This document shows positions 61,466-64,000 of a stretch of 64,000 bases of DNA, in pieces. Position 1 is the stretch's first letter, and the number at the start of each line of letters is the position of its first letter. The stretch is from Methylobacterium amylolyticum. GTDB lineage: Bacteria > Pseudomonadota > Alphaproteobacteria > Rhizobiales > Beijerinckiaceae. The stretch spans positions 1 through 64,000 of the forward strand of contig NZ_JAUYZI010000020.1 in NCBI RefSeq assembly GCF_030700245.1. Direction: 5' to 3'. The notes beneath the pieces are model-generated. The model did no database searches. It was not told where the DNA came from and saw only the letters and a list, made by a program, of their open reading frames with translations. The position numbers were made by a program, and so were the translations under genes.

Positions 61466-62134
61466 GTGCCCGATCCCAGGTGCAGCCCGCCGGGTGCCGC
61501 TGCGGGCGCGACGCGCGTCGGCAGGGCCGGCCCCGAGCCGGACCCTGCCGACGGCAGCGCCGCGGCTCGACCGGGCGCGGAGCCCCAGCGCCGACGCGGC
61601 CCGCCAGCGGATCACCCCCTTCTCCGGCGCAACACCCGTTGCGTCGTTCACGGGATAGATGAGGCGTTTCTGGCGAAGCTCTCCACGCCGGACCCGCGGA
61701 ACGTCACCGCCTACATCAGCCGGACGCCGACCGCCCCGGTGAAGCGGCCGCCGTCCTCGCGCACCCTGGCGCGGATGCGCGAGAAGGCCGACGAGGCGGC
61801 CCGGAACGCTGAGGCAGCCCGGACGCTGCGGGCGCAGGTTCAGCCTGGGCTGAGGCCGCCGCCCGGTCGGCTGTTCGACGTAGACGTAGCCGGGATGGTG
61901 CTGCGCGGGCCGCTGGGCGGTATCGGCACGTCAGAGCGGATGGTGCGCACGCTCCACGTCCTGACGCACGGCGGCCGCCACCCGGCCGCCGTGCTGGTGG
62001 TCGCGGGCGGGTGGCGCGATGAGCCGGCGCTGATCGAGGCGCTGAGGGGGTTGCGCCCGAGGTTGGCGGCTGTCGGGCTACGGCTCGATCGCCGGAAGGC
62101 TGGCGTCAGGATGGCGAAGGAGCGAGCGGCTTGA
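61466..62134 (+). CDS. Hypothetical prophage protein, 222 residues
   Basis: No family recognised. The first 55 residues are Pro/Arg-rich and probably disordered; from about 60 the protein looks folded (VVHGIDEAFLAKLSTPDPRN, TAPVKRPPSSRTLARMREKA) and closes with VRTLHVLTHGGRHPAAVLVV and a basic end. The GTG at 61466, right after the tape-measure stop, is the start used, but ribosome binding is weak and a later start is possible. Its end overlaps the convergent HNH-like gene by 29 bp. Confidence 0.5.
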   Translation: MPDPRCSPPGAAAGATRVGRAGPEPDPADGSAAARPGAEPQRRRGPPADHPLLRRNTRCVVHGIDEAFLAKLSTPDPRNVTAYISRTPTAPVKRPPSSRTLARMREKADEAARNAEAARTLRAQVQPGLRPPPGRLFDVDVAGMVLRGPLGGIGTSERMVRTLHVLTHGGRHPAAVLVVAGGWRDEPALIEALRGLRPRLAAVGLRLDRRKAGVRMAKERAA

Positions 62135-62951
62135 TCATCAACGCTCGCTGAACAGACCAAGGCCTGGACCGGAACGGCATCATGCCCGGCAGATCACCGG
62201 GCCGCACGCGGCGGTGGTGAGGCAACAGCGGCAACTGGCCGTACGGGTCAGTAGTCCCGAAGGCCAAGGCACTGACGTAGAGCCCATCGTGAAACTGAGC
62301 GAGCGCAGCGACCACCGATCGCTCATCTGTGTTGAAGCGGTAGATGAATTGGTCGTCAGCGTGGTTGCGACGTCCCTGCCGTAGTCCTGCCTGGACGGGC
62401 ATGATCGAAAGCAGTGCCTTCGCCGTATCCGGCGCCAGTCCCGCGTTCAGGTATGTGCCGCACATGACGAAACCACCAATGGGCAGTGGATGGCCGCAGT
62501 GGTGGCGGTACAGGGCCATAGCCAGCTTCGCAGCGAAGACGTCGAGGTAGGCGCGCAGCAGGGGCCCGCTTTGCCGCATGACGATCATCGGCCGGCGGAT
62601 CCCGCTGGGCGTGCGCAGCCATTCGACGGAGCGCTGCCGGGGATCGAAGAACTCGTTGAGGAAGCCGGGCGCTTGGGCCTCCAGCATGCCGCTGCGCTCC
62701 CGCGCCTCTACGATCTTCCAGTCGTCCTGATCGTAGCGGGGACTGAGGCGCGCGATGAAGCCCGCTACGAGATCCGCGGCGCTGGTGCCGTTGTTGCAGG
62801 CTGCGCACCCGGCGAACATCAGCCCGTACGGCCTGATCCGTCCCCGGAACATGGAGATGGGCGGCATGTGCTCGACCGACGTGGGCGGCGCGGCGCAGTA
62901 GATGCACCGCTCCTCGACCGCCATGATGTCGGCCTTGCTGGGGTGGCGCAT
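62106..62951 (-). CDS. HNH-like zinc-finger protein, prophage cargo
   Basis: A 281-residue protein. The N terminus has CIYCAAPPTSVEHMPPISMF and, 20-odd residues on, GCAACNNGTSAADL. Two CxxC pairs around an E-H and an N-N fit the treble-clef HNH nuclease pattern (CxxC, D/E-H, CxxCN). The remaining 200 residues are unassigned. The ATG at 62951 has GAGGAG directly upstream. It is transcribed against the structural genes and next to another minus-strand cargo gene. A role in phage or plasmid defence is possible but only inferred. Confidence 0.7.
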   Translation of the reverse strand: MRHPSKADIMAVEERCIYCAAPPTSVEHMPPISMFRGRIRPYGLMFAGCAACNNGTSAADLVAGFIARLSPRYDQDDWKIVEARERSGMLEAQAPGFLNEFFDPRQRSVEWLRTPSGIRRPMIVMRQSGPLLRAYLDVFAAKLAMALYRHHCGHPLPIGGFVMCGTYLNAGLAPDTAKALLSIMPVQAGLRQGRRNHADDQFIYRFNTDERSVVAALAQFHDGLYVSALAFGTTDPYGQLPLLPHHRRVRPGDLPGMMPFRSRPWSVQRALMIKPLAPSPS

Positions 62952-63055
62952 CGCTCCTCACACCAAGACGGGGCGGGCATGGATACGGCCAACCCACAGT
63001 GCATTGCCAACAATAAATCGTAGCTAATTGAGAGCGTAAGCGATAACGCCGATCG

Positions 63056-64000
63056 CTATTCAGCCTTCTTAATGCTGGCAATGCTTTTTCGATCAAAGGC
63101 TATTTTACTTCCATTAACATCAAGGTTTAGGTTAGACGCTGACCCCAATATGCTGGACGCAAGAGCCTCAAGGGGCGAATATTCAGTGTTGTCGGCAGGG
63201 CTCGTTTCAAACAGGTGCTTAGTGATACCCATCAGAAGGGCATCAGGCATCTGTTCCCCTTGTATACCCTTCCATTCAAGAGCAGCCTCGACCGCCCAAC
63301 TGGCACGATTAATGTCTATTTCAAATTGCTTGGTCTGAAATTGTGCGTCAGCATGCTTGTCGAACCACCTGTTCATCCATGACACATACAGCCCTGCAGT
63401 GGTCAAAAATCCGAAGGTGAACACTACCGATTTGATTGCGCTGGTAATTGCCACGGTTCCAAATACATCGTTCGAACTTACTCCCCAGACATATAAGGAC
63501 CAAGCCGTGCCGACGAATGTCGAAACAATGAGAACGATAAAAACTAAGTGTATGGGCCAACGGAGGGACCTAGTGTCTCTAGAAACCGAAAATGACGCCT
63601 GCCGCTTTTGCAGCGTCGTCAGCAGTTCACCTCGGATAGCTCGGCGAGCGTGGGTGTTGGTGCGGTCGTCTAATGCCTTTTGTTCTTCTAATAGTTTGGT
63701 CCGCTCTAATTCAAGCTGATCCTGCTTTGCGGCAAATTCAGCTTCCAGTTCTGAGCGCCTAGCGTCGACATGATCGTTGAGCGCCGCATTGCGTGCATCA
63801 AATCGCTCTGTCATCTCGACGAAGTATTCGTTAATACGAGCGATCTGTTCCGTGCTTGACGCCTCGATCTTTGAGATGAGTGCTAGGTGAGGCTCAATTA
63901 GCTTCGACTGCGGCTGCCCGAGTGCACCAGCATCCAATTGATGCTTCTTTACAAATCTACCGATCTCAATATTGCACTTTAACGCCGTTTCCTCGTCCGG
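63056..64000 (-). CDS. Coiled-coil two-helix membrane protein (5' end outside window)
   Basis: The frame is open to the window edge with no start in the last 60 bp (it reads ...NIEIGRFVKKHQLDAGALGQ), so the gene begins beyond 64000. A long coiled coil (about ARNAALNDHVDARRSELEAE to LLEEQKALDDRTN) is followed by two membrane helices (IHLVFIVLIVSTFVGTAWSL and SVVFTFGFLTTAGLYVSW) and a soluble C-terminal region of about 100 residues. Codon use is strongly AT-rich against the chromosome. No family is recognised; membrane anchor plus coiled coil plus soluble domain is a layout seen in some defence effectors. Confidence 0.72.
   Translation of the reverse strand, partial: PDEETALKCNIEIGRFVKKHQLDAGALGQPQSKLIEPHLALISKIEASSTEQIARINEYFVEMTERFDARNAALNDHVDARRSELEAEFAAKQDQLELERTKLLEEQKALDDRTNTHARRAIRGELLTTLQKRQASFSVSRDTRSLRWPIHLVFIVLIVSTFVGTAWSLYVWGVSSNDVFGTVAITSAIKSVVFTFGFLTTAGLYVSWMNRWFDKHADAQFQTKQFEIDINRASWAVEAALEWKGIQGEQMPDALLMGITKHLFETSPADNTEYSPLEALASSILGSASNLNLDVNGSKIAFDRKSIASIKKAE

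Larger units (their letters stand above)
52622..64000. mobile_element. Integrated element / deleted prophage (right end outside window)
   Basis: It begins at the tRNA-Glu fragment and carries a tyrosine integrase, an excisionase-like gene, phage structural genes (S49 capsid protease, tape-measure protein with lytic domain) and cargo. Genes are tightly packed with frequent start-stop overlaps, and base composition falls in 54.5-55.9 kb and beyond 63 kb. Terminase, portal, major capsid, tail tube and lysis genes are not present in the visible 11.4 kb, so the structural region has probably suffered a deletion. It is unlikely to make particles unless the missing genes lie beyond 64000. Confidence 0.8.

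Noticed and set aside
51900..64000. A CRISPR array to go with the cas3 remnant
   Set aside because: No set of evenly spaced identical 25-40 bp repeats with unique spacers is visible in the window; the repeats seen are palindromic intergenic elements or short tandem copies.

Overview
The window looks like a chromosome segment of a very GC-rich alphaproteobacterium of the order Hyphomicrobiales, most likely Methylobacterium or a close relative. This is inferred from gene content: a PQQ quinoprotein relay cluster, a large alphaproteobacterial-type methylmalonyl-CoA mutase, cyo quinol oxidase, cobalamin genes, and several families of roughly 105-115 bp palindromic intergenic repeats. No 16S rRNA is present to confirm it.

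Left part (1-17 kb): end of queC; a TetR gene divergent from a three-gene periplasmic quinoprotein relay operon (Tat-exported metallo-hydrolase, SoxYZ-like carrier, CxxxCW rhodanese-like protein); a second TetR gene above an FAD monooxygenase and a cupin; panB; a YafY-type regulator divergent from a glutathione S-transferase; a NUDIX-like regulator; chrA; a run of very small proteins, one broken by a 13-bp tandem duplication; an XRE regulator pair; a metallophosphoesterase; and a PAP2 phosphatase. Palindromic repeats sit at several gene ends and in four cases carry the stop codon.

Centre-left (17-29 kb): five co-directional genes on the minus strand that could form one transcript of about 12 kb. 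In transcription order they are a 2046-residue cysteine-free FecR/VCBS/nidogen-like/metzincin-like surface protein, a CHASE2 adenylate cyclase starting 14 bp after it, a DUF3307 membrane protein, a type I secretion ABC transporter, and its HlyD adaptor. This is the most unusual locus in the window.

Centre (29-52 kb): a GntR regulator divergent from an MFS anion transporter and a tartrate/D-malate dehydrogenase, with two near-identical operators between them; a KefB-type antiporter; tRNA-Arg; an SH3/YARHG protein; cbiB and cobC, whose start codons share the palindrome ATGCAT; phosphoglucomutase; methylmalonyl-CoA mutase; SURF1 and cyoABCD; an MHS-family transporter; a tandem GT2 glycosyltransferase; and tRNA-Val.

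Right part (51.9-64 kb): a decayed 5' end of a cas3 gene beside tRNA-Val, then an integrated element. It begins at a 3' fragment of tRNA-Glu and carries a tyrosine integrase, an excisionase-like gene behind a hairpin that can mask its ribosome binding site, several unknown proteins, an S49 capsid protease, a shortened tape-measure protein with a lysozyme-like domain, an HNH-like protein and an AT-rich coiled-coil membrane protein cut by the window edge. Terminase, portal and major capsid genes are not seen, so this is probably a deleted prophage with cargo. Its far end lies outside the window.
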